Assembly (NCBI GenBank): GCA_050789445.1
Contig: JAILXR010000001.1
Span: forward strand, 434,001 to 498,000
DNA length: 64,000 bases
Reading direction: 5' to 3'
Origin: JAWSVE01 sp050789445
GTDB lineage: Bacteria > Pseudomonadota > Gammaproteobacteria > Pseudomonadales > Cellvibrionaceae
The translations under genes and the position numbers were made by a program. Positions 52,979-60,676 of the stretch are shown here, piece by piece. Under the pieces are notes generated by a model that made no database searches, was not told where the DNA came from, and saw nothing but the letters and a program-made list of their open reading frames with translations. The first letter of the stretch is position 1. Every line of letters starts with the position of its first letter.

Positions 52979-53054
52979 TGGCTCCGCCTGCTGGGCTCGA
53001 ACCAGCGACCCAATGATTAACAGTCATTTGCTCTACCAACTGAGCTAAGGCGGA
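52979..53054 (-). tRNA. tRNA-Asn (GTT)
   Basis: The minus strand reads a 76-nt cloverleaf with acceptor TCCGCCT/AGGCGGA, D-arm AGCTCAGTTGGTAGAGC, anticodon loop CTGTTAA (anticodon GTT), T-arm GGTTCGAGCC and an encoded CCA end. It lies between the minus-strand waaL-like and wbpM genes. Confidence 0.96.
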
Positions 53055-53070
53055 TTGGGGTCGTTGAGTA

Positions 53071-53099
53071 ATTACTTGGTTAGGTAAGCCGTTACTCAA
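53071..53099 (-). promoter_or_regulatory. Possible tRNA-Asn promoter overlapping an inverted repeat
   Basis: On the minus strand TTGAGT (53099-53094) is 17 nt before AGTAAT (53076-53071), placing a start about 10 nt before the tRNA. An 8-bp inverted repeat, TTGAGTAA (53064-53071) with TTACTCAA (53092-53099), frames these elements. Confidence 0.35.
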
Positions 53100-53123
53100 G
53101 AGGCGCGTATGATAATGAGGATG

Positions 53124-54443
53124 TTATACCGAGTCAATATCTAATGTTTGTGTGGGTTCGGATAAGTGAGTTGTTTGTTTTGTTGATGTTTTCTGGATTT
53201 TGTCAGAGAGGCCTAAAAGTATTCCTATATGTAGCCAGATACAAGGCCAGTAATAAGACGAGGCTGTGAATATATTGTGAACGTCAAAGATTTGGACAGC
53301 TAAAAAGTAGGTTAAACAGGAAAGCGCTAGATAGCCAAGTTGCAATTGTTTTGCTTTAAAGCCTAGAACCAAACTTCGGAGTATCAGAGCGACATACAAG
53401 AAAAGACCAGTGAATCCGCTCCAGGCAAACATTTGTAAATAAAAATTATGGCTGTGGTTTTGGGTGCTCACCAATTCTTCTCTCGGGACTGTATAAATAG
53501 TATCTGATCCCATGCCAGATCCAATCCAGAAGTGATCTAAGCTTTGATTGAAAGATACCTGCCATATTTCTGGGCGCCAGCTACCAAAACCGCCGCGTAA
53601 TACATAGCTTTTAATTTGAGCTATATCGAATATCAATCCAGCGACTATACAAATACTCCCAATGGCGATAAGAAAAAAAGTTGTATAATATTTTTTTTCG
53701 ATGAGCAGCATCACGGCAATGAAAAATGATATGCCCACAAGAGCAGTTCTTGTTCTAGAAAGAAATGTCACGCCTAAAATAGCAAGCATGGCAATACTAA
53801 TAAAAAGCCAGATCCAGTAAGGACGATTAAAAGTGAGGGGACGCTTAACAAGTGTCGCTAAGCACATCGTGCTGATTAAGCCGAAGTAAATACCTATAAC
53901 GACGGGGTTATAATTATATTTCCAATCGAGTAGCCCGATAGTTGTCATTCTTGCTCTTATAGGTAGATCTTGAATACCAAATTGATTAAAAAGAGAAAGT
54001 GAAGCGATGATCCCTGCAAAAAAAATTGAAGAAATTAAGGCTAGATGAACTTTGTTTTTGTTGTAGCGAGTTAAGTAAGCTGTACCTAACACGTATAGAA
54101 ATATAAGGAAGTTATGTTTAAAAGTGTCTCGGATTACTTCTGATTTGTCAGGGGTGTTAGTGGACCAATAGGATGAAACCGAAACCCAAAATAACAATAA
54201 AAGGAAAGAGGTTAGTAATAATCTGTCAGACTGGATAATTAAATTTCGTACGTTCCGAAAAGATAAAAAAATGATACTAATCAAGGGAAGATAAAATAAT
54301 AAATAAACTAAAGTTGCATAATTACCTATGGGCCAAAAAACCAAACCTATTTGCACCGATAGCCCTATGGCTAGAATCAACTGAAATGTTTTTAGCAATC
54401 GGCTTTTATAGCGAGAGACAGGGGGTTGCGTGTGTTTATCCAC
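53124..54443 (-). CDS. waaL: O-antigen ligase family membrane protein (WaaL candidate)
   Basis: The 439-residue protein has about ten to twelve transmembrane segments. A large periplasmic loop contains SFNQSLDHFWIGSGMGSD and SHNFYLQMFAWSGFTGLFLY; the His in NHSHN and an upstream Arg-rich site are typical of WaaL ligases that join O-antigen to lipid A-core. The final region is short and polar. Wzy polymerases share this Wzy_C domain, so polymerase is possible, but another Wzy-like protein is encoded at 42123. Start ATG at 54443 (minus), divergent from the wzz gene. Confidence 0.8.
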   Translation of the reverse strand: MDKHTQPPVSRYKSRLLKTFQLILAIGLSVQIGLVFWPIGNYATLVYLLFYLPLISIIFLSFRNVRNLIIQSDRLLLTSFLLLLFWVSVSSYWSTNTPDKSEVIRDTFKHNFLIFLYVLGTAYLTRYNKNKVHLALISSIFFAGIIASLSLFNQFGIQDLPIRARMTTIGLLDWKYNYNPVVIGIYFGLISTMCLATLVKRPLTFNRPYWIWLFISIAMLAILGVTFLSRTRTALVGISFFIAVMLLIEKKYYTTFFLIAIGSICIVAGLIFDIAQIKSYVLRGGFGSWRPEIWQVSFNQSLDHFWIGSGMGSDTIYTVPREELVSTQNHSHNFYLQMFAWSGFTGLFLYVALILRSLVLGFKAKQLQLGYLALSCLTYFLAVQIFDVHNIFTASSYYWPCIWLHIGILLGLSDKIQKTSTKQTTHLSEPTQTLDIDSV

Positions 54444-54495
54444 AGTATTTAGCTATTTCCTTCGGGGTAACTAAAAATAACGGTTTTCCCTCCAA

Positions 54496-54536
54496 GTTAA
54501 GATTGTTTACATGGAGCGGGCGGAGGGGATCTTAAC
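54496..54536. promoter_or_regulatory. Inverted repeat in the waaL-wzz divergent region
   Basis: GTTAAGAT (54496-54503) is a perfect complement of ATCTTAAC (54529-54536), separated by a purine-rich 25 nt. Located between divergent waaL and wzz genes, it could be an operator for both. TTTACA (54506-54511) may be a -35 element for wzz. No known regulator motif is recognised. Confidence 0.4.
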
Positions 54537-54691
54537 GTTTTAGATTGTTAGCTACAAAATTTTTTAAGAGTATTGGAGGTTTAGTGGTTCTTTTTATAGT
54601 TGACATGAGCTTTCCCATACGTTGAGTTGACCAAAGATAGTTGTAGTGTGGAATTCTAGAGAGGATAATGGCCGACAATTTTTTGAATGGC

Positions 54692-54699
54692 AGGAGAAG
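54692..54699 (+). promoter_or_regulatory. Ribosome binding site for the later wzz start
   Basis: AGGAGAAG lies 4 nt before GTG 54703, while the earlier in-frame GTG at 54646 has no comparable site. Confidence 0.6.
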
Positions 54700-54702
54700 T
54701 TT

Positions 54703-55824
54703 GTGTCAGATAACGCGTATTCCAAGACCAGCTCTAAATATCCCGATTACCGAGATGATGAGATAGACCTCATGGAGTTGGTAGCCGTTTTGTGGGGAGG
54801 GAAATGGTTGGTTATTGGGTTGGTGTTTTTATCTGCAGTCTTCACATTCTGCTTTTTAAAGTTCTTTGCTGATTCATATTATAGCGTCGATGTAGTCATT
54901 GATAAGCCATCTAACTATCAATTACAGAGATTACAGCCATCGGAACTTCAGGGTGGTAAAGCCTATCAGGTAGCTGAAATTGATTTGGAGACTATTTATT
55001 CTAGAGTACTTTCGCATGCCGATTCCCTTTTTGTTAAGCGCTTGTTTTGGCGTGATCATGTCATGAAATCAGGCGAGAAAATGACTGATAATGAGATGTC
55101 TCAGGACAAAGAGTTTCAGCGGTTTGCAAAAGAGCTTCGAGTTAATGGTCCTAGCGGTAAAGAGCCAGAGCAGACTAGAAGTACCTTGGCTATTGAGGTC
55201 ATTAGCCCTGAAGCGGGGATAGCACTTGTGACTGCGTATCAGGAGTTTATTAGCACCTATACATTGAAAATGCTGGCAGCAGAGTTGAGGGCTGGATACG
55301 AAGCTAGCTTGTTTTCTTTGGATGAAGATTATATTTCGCTTGAAAACAGGGAGCTACAAAAATTAGATGATGAGTTAATCGTATTGACTGAAGCGTTAGA
55401 GATAGCTAGGGCGCTCGGCATCAAAGAAACTAGCTACGACCAAGTGGAAAATGTTGAATTAAAAATGTTGGATGATAAGAGATATCTTCTTGGCTCTCGG
55501 GTACTAAATGAGGAAATTAAGTCGCTGGAAGCTCGGAAAGAAAAGCCTTTAGCAGCTTTTTCTGTGCAATTACGAAATATGGAGAACTGGAAGCGACAAG
55601 TGGAAAGTGATCTCAAACAGCTAGATAATATAGATAAAAAAGTGATGCCTTTTGTGGTGGTAAGCCCTCCGGAATCTAGCTTAAAGCCAGTAAAACCAAA
55701 CAAGCTGATGATTTTAATCGGAGTGATTTTCTTGTCGGGTATGCTGGGTGTCATTATTGTGTTTGTCAGGCATGGTATGAAAAGCTATCAAGAAAGGGCT
55801 AATCAAGACGAGGCTAGTACGTAG
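54703..55824 (+). CDS. wzz: Wzz/chain-length determinant protein
   Basis: The 373-residue protein has the topology of polysaccharide co-polymerases: a short N-terminus with EIDLMELVAVLWGGKWLVIG leading into transmembrane helix 1 (about residues 32-52), a long coiled-coil-rich periplasmic domain, and a second transmembrane helix with LKPVKPNKLMILIGVIFLSG near the C-terminus. The PxxP-type segment before the second helix is the Wzz signature. It would set O-antigen chain length with the Wzy polymerase. GTG 54703 is chosen by its ribosome binding site; GTG 54646 would add 19 residues. Confidence 0.87.
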   Translation: MSDNAYSKTSSKYPDYRDDEIDLMELVAVLWGGKWLVIGLVFLSAVFTFCFLKFFADSYYSVDVVIDKPSNYQLQRLQPSELQGGKAYQVAEIDLETIYSRVLSHADSLFVKRLFWRDHVMKSGEKMTDNEMSQDKEFQRFAKELRVNGPSGKEPEQTRSTLAIEVISPEAGIALVTAYQEFISTYTLKMLAAELRAGYEASLFSLDEDYISLENRELQKLDDELIVLTEALEIARALGIKETSYDQVENVELKMLDDKRYLLGSRVLNEEIKSLEARKEKPLAAFSVQLRNMENWKRQVESDLKQLDNIDKKVMPFVVVSPPESSLKPVKPNKLMILIGVIFLSGMLGVIIVFVRHGMKSYQERANQDEAST

Positions 55825-55876
55825 GTCGTTAAAGCTTATAGAATCTTGCATCCTTAAGTAGTCACTGATAAAGTTC

Positions 55877-55898
55877 GCATCCCTTGAAAAAGGGGTGC
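55877..55898 (+). terminator. Hairpin between wzz and tRNA-Val
   Basis: GCATCCCTT pairs with AAGGGGTGC (one G-T pair) around a GAAA tetraloop. A clear T-run does not follow, so it may be a weak terminator or RNA-stabilising hairpin at the end of the wzz transcript. Confidence 0.4.
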
Positions 55899-55935
55899 TT
55901 GGGTAGTTTGATAAAAATCAAAAAGCACACATTTT

Positions 55936-56012
55936 AGGCACGTAGCTCAGTTGGTTAGAGCACCACCTTGACATGGTGGGGGTCGTTGGTTCGAATCCAA
56001 TCGTGCCTACCA
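55936..56012 (+). tRNA. tRNA-Val (GAC)
   Basis: The 77-nt cloverleaf has acceptor AGGCACG/CGTGCCT, D-arm AGCTCAGTTGGTTAGAGC, anticodon stem CCACC/GGTGG around loop TTGACAT (anticodon GAC), T-arm GGTTCGAATCC and an encoded CCA. It resembles E. coli tRNA-Val(GAC). It precedes thrS by about 95 nt. Confidence 0.96.
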
Positions 56013-56107
56013 AATTTTCTGATTTGGTTCCTCGAAAGACATTTCCAAATTATTTATATATTTTCACGTGGCCTTTCGTAAGGGTCACCACTGAACTAGG
56101 ACACAAC

Positions 56108-58048
56108 ATGCCTGTTATTACTCTTCCTGACGGTTCTCAACGTTCATTTCCCAATCCTGTTTCTGTGTACGATGTCGCTGCTGATATTGGCCCTGGTTTA
56201 GCTAAAGCGACTGTGGCGGGGCAAGTTAATGGCGTTCGTGTCGATGCACATGACCTCATTCATGAAGATGCCGACATTGTTATTCTCACGCCTAAAGATG
56301 AAGATGGTGTAGAGATTATTCGCCATTCCTGTGCGCATCTTATTGGGCACGCCGTAAAGCAGCTTTGGCCTGATGCGAAAATGGCGATCGGCCCAACCAT
56401 TGAAAATGGTTTTTACTACGATATCGATCTAGAGCATCGCTTAACAGATGAAGATATCGTTGCGCTTGAAGCGCGAATGAAAGAGTTAATCAAAACTGGC
56501 TATGAAGTTGTTAAAAAGAAAGTCAGCTGGCAAGAAGCTTATGATGTTTTTGCTGAACGCAGTGAAACGTATAAACAAGAAATTTTAGATCGAGACATCG
56601 ATAAAGATGATCAGCCCGGTCTTTACTATCATCAAGAATACGTCGATATGTGTAGAGGCCCTCATGTACCGCATGTTGGTTTTTGTCAGCATTTTAAATT
56701 GCAACGTGTCTCTGGTGCATACTGGCGTGGAGATTCTGACAAGCAGATGCTTCAGCGTATTTATGGAACTGCTTTTGCGGATAAAAAACAGCTGAAAGCC
56801 CATTTGGCTTTTTTAGAAGAAGCCGTAAAGCGTGATCATCGTAAGCTCGGCAAAAAATATGACCTTTTTCATATGCAGGAAGAGGCGCCGGGCATGGTGT
56901 TTTGGCACCCGAAAGGTTGGGCTGTTTACAATACGATAGAAAGTTACATGCGCGAACAGCAATACGCACATGGCTATCAAGAAATTAAAACACCACAAAT
57001 TGTTGATCTAAGTTTGTGGGAGAAGTCTGGACACGCTGATAAATTTGGTGATGACATGTTCATGCTTGAGTCAGAAGAGCGAAAGTTTGCGGTCAAACCA
57101 ATGAACTGTCCTTGTCATGTTCAAGTGTTTAATCAAGGTCTTCGCAGTTATCGTGATTTGCCTTTGCGATTGGCAGAATTTGGTTCTTGTCATCGTAATG
57201 AATTATCGGGAGCGCTTCACGGCATTATGCGTGTTCGTGGATTTACCCAAGATGATGCACATATATTTTGCACTGATGATCAAATACAGCCAGAAGTGTC
57301 ATCCTTCATCGATTTCTTACACGCTGTCTATGACGATTTCGGTTTTGATCCGGACAGTTTGATCTACAAATTATCAACTCGACCTGAAAAGCGAGTGGGT
57401 AGTGATGAGGATTGGGACAAGGCAGAAAAAGCATTAGCTGAGGCATTAGATGCTAAAAACTTACCATGGGAAGAACTGCCTGGCGAAGGTGCTTTTTATG
57501 GTCCAAAAGTCGAGTTTTCTTTGAAAGACTGCCTTGGCCGAGTTTGGCAATGCGGGACGATTCAAGTCGATTTTTCTATGCCTGGAAGACTAGATGCGCA
57601 ATTTGTCGCTGAAGATGGTTCTCGGCATGTTCCTGTCATGTTGCATCGAGCAATTCTTGGGTCGTTTGAGCGATTTATCGGTATTTTGATTGAAAACTAT
57701 GAAGGTGCTTTTCCTCTCTGGTTGGCGCCAGAACAGGTCGCAATTATGAATATTACGGACCGACAGGCCGAATATGTGAAAAAAGTTGAAGAAACCTTGC
57801 GAAATAGGGGCTTTAGAGCCATTTCGGACTTGAGAAACGAGAAAATCGGCTTTAAAATCCGCGAGCACACAATTCAGCGTGTTCCTTATCTTATCGTTCT
57901 GGGTGATAAAGAGGCAGAGGCAGGTACTGTTGCTGTCCGAACTAGAGGCGGTGAAGATCTCGGATCCATGTCTTTAGAGGCATTTACTGAGCTATTAAAT
58001 GAAGATCTGGCGCGCAAAGGGCGTTTGCCAGAAAGAGCTAGTTCCTGA
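56108..58048 (+). CDS. thrS: Threonine-tRNA ligase
   Basis: The 646-residue class II synthetase has an N-terminal TGS domain (VITLPDGSQRSFPNPVSVYD), an editing domain with HxxxH (HSCAHLIGHAVKQLWP), the catalytic core with motif 2 (FGSCHRNELSGALHGIMRVRGF), Zn ligand CPCH within MNCPCHVQVF, and a C-terminal anticodon domain. Length is close to E. coli (642). The start is ATG 56108; in-frame starts further upstream would run into the tRNA-Val gene. It heads the classic thrS-infC-rpmI-rplT-pheS-pheT-ihfA series. Confidence 0.97.
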   Translation: MPVITLPDGSQRSFPNPVSVYDVAADIGPGLAKATVAGQVNGVRVDAHDLIHEDADIVILTPKDEDGVEIIRHSCAHLIGHAVKQLWPDAKMAIGPTIENGFYYDIDLEHRLTDEDIVALEARMKELIKTGYEVVKKKVSWQEAYDVFAERSETYKQEILDRDIDKDDQPGLYYHQEYVDMCRGPHVPHVGFCQHFKLQRVSGAYWRGDSDKQMLQRIYGTAFADKKQLKAHLAFLEEAVKRDHRKLGKKYDLFHMQEEAPGMVFWHPKGWAVYNTIESYMREQQYAHGYQEIKTPQIVDLSLWEKSGHADKFGDDMFMLESEERKFAVKPMNCPCHVQVFNQGLRSYRDLPLRLAEFGSCHRNELSGALHGIMRVRGFTQDDAHIFCTDDQIQPEVSSFIDFLHAVYDDFGFDPDSLIYKLSTRPEKRVGSDEDWDKAEKALAEALDAKNLPWEELPGEGAFYGPKVEFSLKDCLGRVWQCGTIQVDFSMPGRLDAQFVAEDGSRHVPVMLHRAILGSFERFIGILIENYEGAFPLWLAPEQVAIMNITDRQAEYVKKVEETLRNRGFRAISDLRNEKIGFKIREHTIQRVPYLIVLGDKEAEAGTVAVRTRGGEDLGSMSLEAFTELLNEDLARKGRLPERASS

Positions 58049-58092
58049 TTTTGAAAAAACAAAATTCAAGACTAGAAGAAGATTAACAAGCA

Positions 58093-58098
58093 GAGGAG
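58093..58098 (+). promoter_or_regulatory. Strong ribosome binding site for the infC ATT start
   Basis: GAGGAG lies 9 nt before ATT 58108. No ATG, GTG or TTG lies in frame between the upstream stop (TAA 58084-58086) and the conserved N-terminus, so ATT is the only plausible start. Confidence 0.85.
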
Positions 58099-58107
58099 AA
58101 AACTGCT

Positions 58108-58626
58108 ATTAAAGTAAAAAAGGCCAGAATTAACGAACAAATCGAAGCGTCAGAGGTAAGACTTATCGGCGCAGATGGTGAGCAGGTTGGAATCGTCAGC
58201 CTCGCAGAAGCACTAGAAGCCGCTAAAGCAGCGTCGCTTGATTTAGTTGAGATCGCCCCAGATGCCACGCCAATCGTCTGTAAAGTACTGGATTTTGGTA
58301 AAGAGCAATTTGAGGCTAAAAAGGCCAAGGCTGCCTCTAAGAAAAAGCAGAAGCAGCAACAAGTAAAAGAAATGAAGTTTCGCCCAGGGACGGAAGTTGG
58401 AGATTATCAGGTCAAACTACGCAACCTGATACGTTTCTTAGAAAATGGGGATAAAGCCAAGGTATCGCTACGTTTTCGTGGTCGAGAAATGGCTCACCAA
58501 GAACTAGGGATGGAAATGATGAAACGGATCGAAGTTGATCTGGAGGAAATGGCAACCGTCGAGCAGTACCCAAAGATGGAAGGCCGCCAACTCATTATGG
58601 TTCTTGCCCCCAAAAAGAAAAAATAG
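58108..58626 (+). CDS. infC: Translation initiation factor IF-3, ATT start codon
   Basis: The 172-residue protein starts at ATT (read as Met) and runs MKVKKARINEQIEASEVRLI, then LVEIAPDATPIVCKVLDFGK, the linker of Lys/Gln residues, and the C-terminal domain KEMKFRPGTEVGDYQVKL ending in VLAPKKKK. The N- and C-terminal domains bind the 30S subunit and check start-codon pairing. The rare AUU start is conserved in E. coli infC, where IF-3 discriminates against its own start codon to control its level. The same autoregulation is inferred here. Start tools that require ATG/GTG/TTG would cut the gene to its C-terminal 84 residues. Confidence 0.96.
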   Translation: MKVKKARINEQIEASEVRLIGADGEQVGIVSLAEALEAAKAASLDLVEIAPDATPIVCKVLDFGKEQFEAKKAKAASKKKQKQQQVKEMKFRPGTEVGDYQVKLRNLIRFLENGDKAKVSLRFRGREMAHQELGMEMMKRIEVDLEEMATVEQYPKMEGRQLIMVLAPKKKK

Positions 58627-58708
58627 CCGGGCTTTTAGCTGCCTTTCTATTTTCAATACTAATCAGAATCGAACGTAGTATAAGATTCTTAAATGCGGAG
58701 TTTTTCTC

Positions 58709-58906
58709 ATGCCAAAAAAAGCTAAAGCACACAGTGGAGCCAGCAAACGTTTTAAGAAAACGGCTGCCGGTTACAAAATGAAACGTGCGAACAAAAGCCA
58801 CATCCTTACTAAAATGACGACAAAACGTAAACGTCAGTTACGTGGAACTCGGATCGTTAGTGCCGTCGATAAACCATCTGTAGATCGTATGTTACGGGCT
58901 AATTAA
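58709..58906 (+). CDS. rpmI: 50S ribosomal protein L35
   Basis: The 65-residue basic protein begins MPKKAKAHSGASKRFKKTAA and contains KRANKSHILTKM, both L35 signatures. It lies between infC and rplT with CGGAG before ATG 58709. In E. coli L20 represses this cistron through an mRNA pseudoknot; the gap here (82 nt) could hold such a site but was not modelled. Confidence 0.98.
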   Translation: MPKKAKAHSGASKRFKKTAAGYKMKRANKSHILTKMTTKRKRQLRGTRIVSAVDKPSVDRMLRAN

Positions 58907-58931
58907 TCAAACATTTTAAGAGGATAAAGTT

Positions 58932-59285
58932 ATGGCCCGTGTAAAACGTGGTGTACAGGCGCGTCGTCGTCACAAGAAGGTTTTAAAAGCAGCGAAAGGA
59001 TATTACGGAGCAAGATCTCGGATATTCCGTGTTGCAAAACAAGCGGTAATCAAAGCAGGGCAATACGCATATCGCGATCGCCGTGTTAAAAAGCGCAACT
59101 TCCGCGCTTTATGGATTACTCGAATCAATGCTCAATCACGCGCTGAAGGCCTAAGCTACAGCAAACTGATTGCAGGATTAAAGAAAGCCAATATTACTTT
59201 AGATCGAAGAGTTTTGGCTGATTTAGCTGTTCACGATAAGTCTGCGTTTGCAGCCGTAGTTGCACAGGCAAAAGCAGCGCTGTGA
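58932..59285 (+). CDS. rplT: 50S ribosomal protein L20
   Basis: The 117-residue protein begins MARVKRGVQARRRHKKVLKA, has YGARSRIFRVAKQAV and RDRRVKKRNFRALWITRIN, the L20 signature. It is an early assembly protein of the large subunit and a translational repressor of the infC-rpmI-rplT genes in E. coli. AGAGGAT before ATG 58932 is a ribosome binding site. It follows rpmI by 25 nt. Confidence 0.98.
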   Translation: MARVKRGVQARRRHKKVLKAAKGYYGARSRIFRVAKQAVIKAGQYAYRDRRVKKRNFRALWITRINAQSRAEGLSYSKLIAGLKKANITLDRRVLADLAVHDKSAFAAVVAQAKAAL

Positions 59286-59330
59286 AAACGGCTAGAAAGT
59301 AACTGCTAAAAGTAAAAGCCTGTTGCAACT

Positions 59331-59378
59331 AAACCCATCGCCTTTTTACGAAACATTGTAAACAAGGTTGATGGGTTT
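59331..59378 (+). terminator. Long imperfect hairpin after rplT
   Basis: AAACCCATC (59331-59339) pairs with GATGGGTTT (59370-59378), and inner CCT/AGG and TTTAC/GTAAA pairs extend the stem. No strong T-run follows, so termination would be partial; it may attenuate transcription into pheST. No Phe-rich leader peptide like E. coli pheM was found. Confidence 0.5.
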
Positions 59379-59475
59379 ATGTGTTTATGGCGGATCGAAA
59401 ACTGTATTAAAAATCGTCGAATGAGTATCGGTAGTTACTGTAAAAAAAATAAGAAAGATAGAGCAAAATTCTTTA

Positions 59476-59517
59476 TAGAAAATAGAAAATAGAAAATAGA
59501 AAATAGAAAATAGAAAA
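59476..59517 (+). repeat. Heptanucleotide tandem repeat, six copies of TAGAAAA
   Basis: Six perfect head-to-tail copies of a 7-nt unit fill 59476-59517 and end 38 nt before the pheS start. The unit length is not a multiple of three, but the tract is outside coding sequence, so copy changes would alter spacing or mRNA leader length. Confidence 0.95.
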
Positions 59518-59555
59518 TCAAATTCCAATATTGAACATATCAAGTTGAGTGTGTG

Positions 59556-60599
59556 ATGCAAGATTCAGAGAGTCTTAAGTTAGAAGAACTAAAAAAAGAG
59601 GCCCTTAGCCAATTGGGGCAGTCGAATAGCCTTGCTGACTTAGATCAGCTTCGTGTTGTCTTCTTGGGGAAGAAAGGGCAGATAACAGGCTTGTTAAAAA
59701 ACTTAGGTTCATTAAGCCCTGAAGAGCGCCCAAAATTTGGTGCAAAAATTAATGCTGTAAAGCAAGAAGTTCAAGATCAAATTAATACTCGAAAAATTGC
59801 ATTAGAAAAAGAAGAAGTTAATAAAAAATTAGCGGCTGAGACGATAGATGTGACGTTGCCCGGTCGTCGAAATTCTATTGGCTCATTACATCCTGTTACT
59901 AAAACGCTAAATCGTATTGAATCAATTTTTAAATCTGTCGGCTATTCGGTAGAAGAAGGCCCAGAAATTGAAGACGATTATCATAATTTTGAGGCGTTAA
60001 ATATTCCCGCACATCATCCGGCCCGCGCAATGCACGACACTTTTTATGTCGATGACGTAAAAGGGACAGGTAAATCTGTTTTGAGAACGCATACATCACC
60101 AGTGCAAGTTCGAACTATGGAGAATCAAAAACCACCTATTCGTATTATTTGCCCTGGTCGTGTTTATCGTTGTGATTCTGATTTAACGCATACTCCAATG
60201 TTTCATCAAGTGGAAGGCTTAGTTGTTGATGAGGGAATTACGTTTGCCGATTTAAAAGGTACGGTGGATCAGTTTTTAAAAGCATTTTTTGAAAAAGATG
60301 TTCCTGTACGTTTTAGACCATCCTATTTTCCTTTCACAGAACCTTCCGCTGAAGTTGATATTCAATGTACCAACTGTGGGGGTGAAGGTTGTCGAGTATG
60401 CAGTCAAACCGGCTGGCTAGAAATTATGGGCTGCGGAATGGTGCATCCTAACGTTTTAAAAAGTAGCGGAATTGACCCGGAAAAGTATTCTGGATTTGCT
60501 TTTGGTATGGGACAAGATCGTCTTGCAATGTTGCGCTACGGCATCAATGATTTACGAATGTTTTTTGAAAATGATTTAAAGTTTTTGAAACAGTTTTAA
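59556..60599 (+). CDS. pheS: Phenylalanine-tRNA ligase alpha subunit
   Basis: The 347-residue class II synthetase subunit has an N-terminal coiled-coil, the catalytic core with HPVTKTLNRIESIFKSVGYS, FHQVEGLVVDEGITFADLKG (motif 2 region) and FGMGQDRLAMLRYGINDLR (motif 3). A CTNCGGEGCRVC segment gives the normal metal-like knuckle seen in many PheS proteins. It works as an alpha2beta2 complex with PheT. ATG 59556 is preferred over the in-frame GTG at 59553. Its leader contains the TAGAAAA repeats. Confidence 0.97.
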   Translation: MQDSESLKLEELKKEALSQLGQSNSLADLDQLRVVFLGKKGQITGLLKNLGSLSPEERPKFGAKINAVKQEVQDQINTRKIALEKEEVNKKLAAETIDVTLPGRRNSIGSLHPVTKTLNRIESIFKSVGYSVEEGPEIEDDYHNFEALNIPAHHPARAMHDTFYVDDVKGTGKSVLRTHTSPVQVRTMENQKPPIRIICPGRVYRCDSDLTHTPMFHQVEGLVVDEGITFADLKGTVDQFLKAFFEKDVPVRFRPSYFPFTEPSAEVDIQCTNCGGEGCRVCSQTGWLEIMGCGMVHPNVLKSSGIDPEKYSGFAFGMGQDRLAMLRYGINDLRMFFENDLKFLKQF

Positions 60600-60676
60600 A
60601 AAAACTAATGATAGACCAATTGTGTTCGCTGACGTTTATTGGTGTTCACAGGTATCCCAAAAATAGAGAATTTTAG

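Noticed and set aside
52884..53099. Minus-strand frame across tRNA-Asn
   Set aside because: It is created by reading the tRNA gene and its flanks; the protein has no family features.
24603..55824. Transposase or integrase gene in the polysaccharide locus
   Set aside because: No frame shows DDE, HUH or tyrosine/serine recombinase features; the exchange hint rests only on base composition and gene content.
55973..56107. Upstream extension of thrS into tRNA-Val
   Set aside because: The extra 45 codons overlap the tRNA gene and are absent from the threonyl-tRNA synthetase family; ATG 56108 begins the conserved TGS domain.
59286..59552. pheM-like attenuation leader before pheST
   Set aside because: No short frame with clustered Phe codons was found and the hairpin lacks a good T-run.
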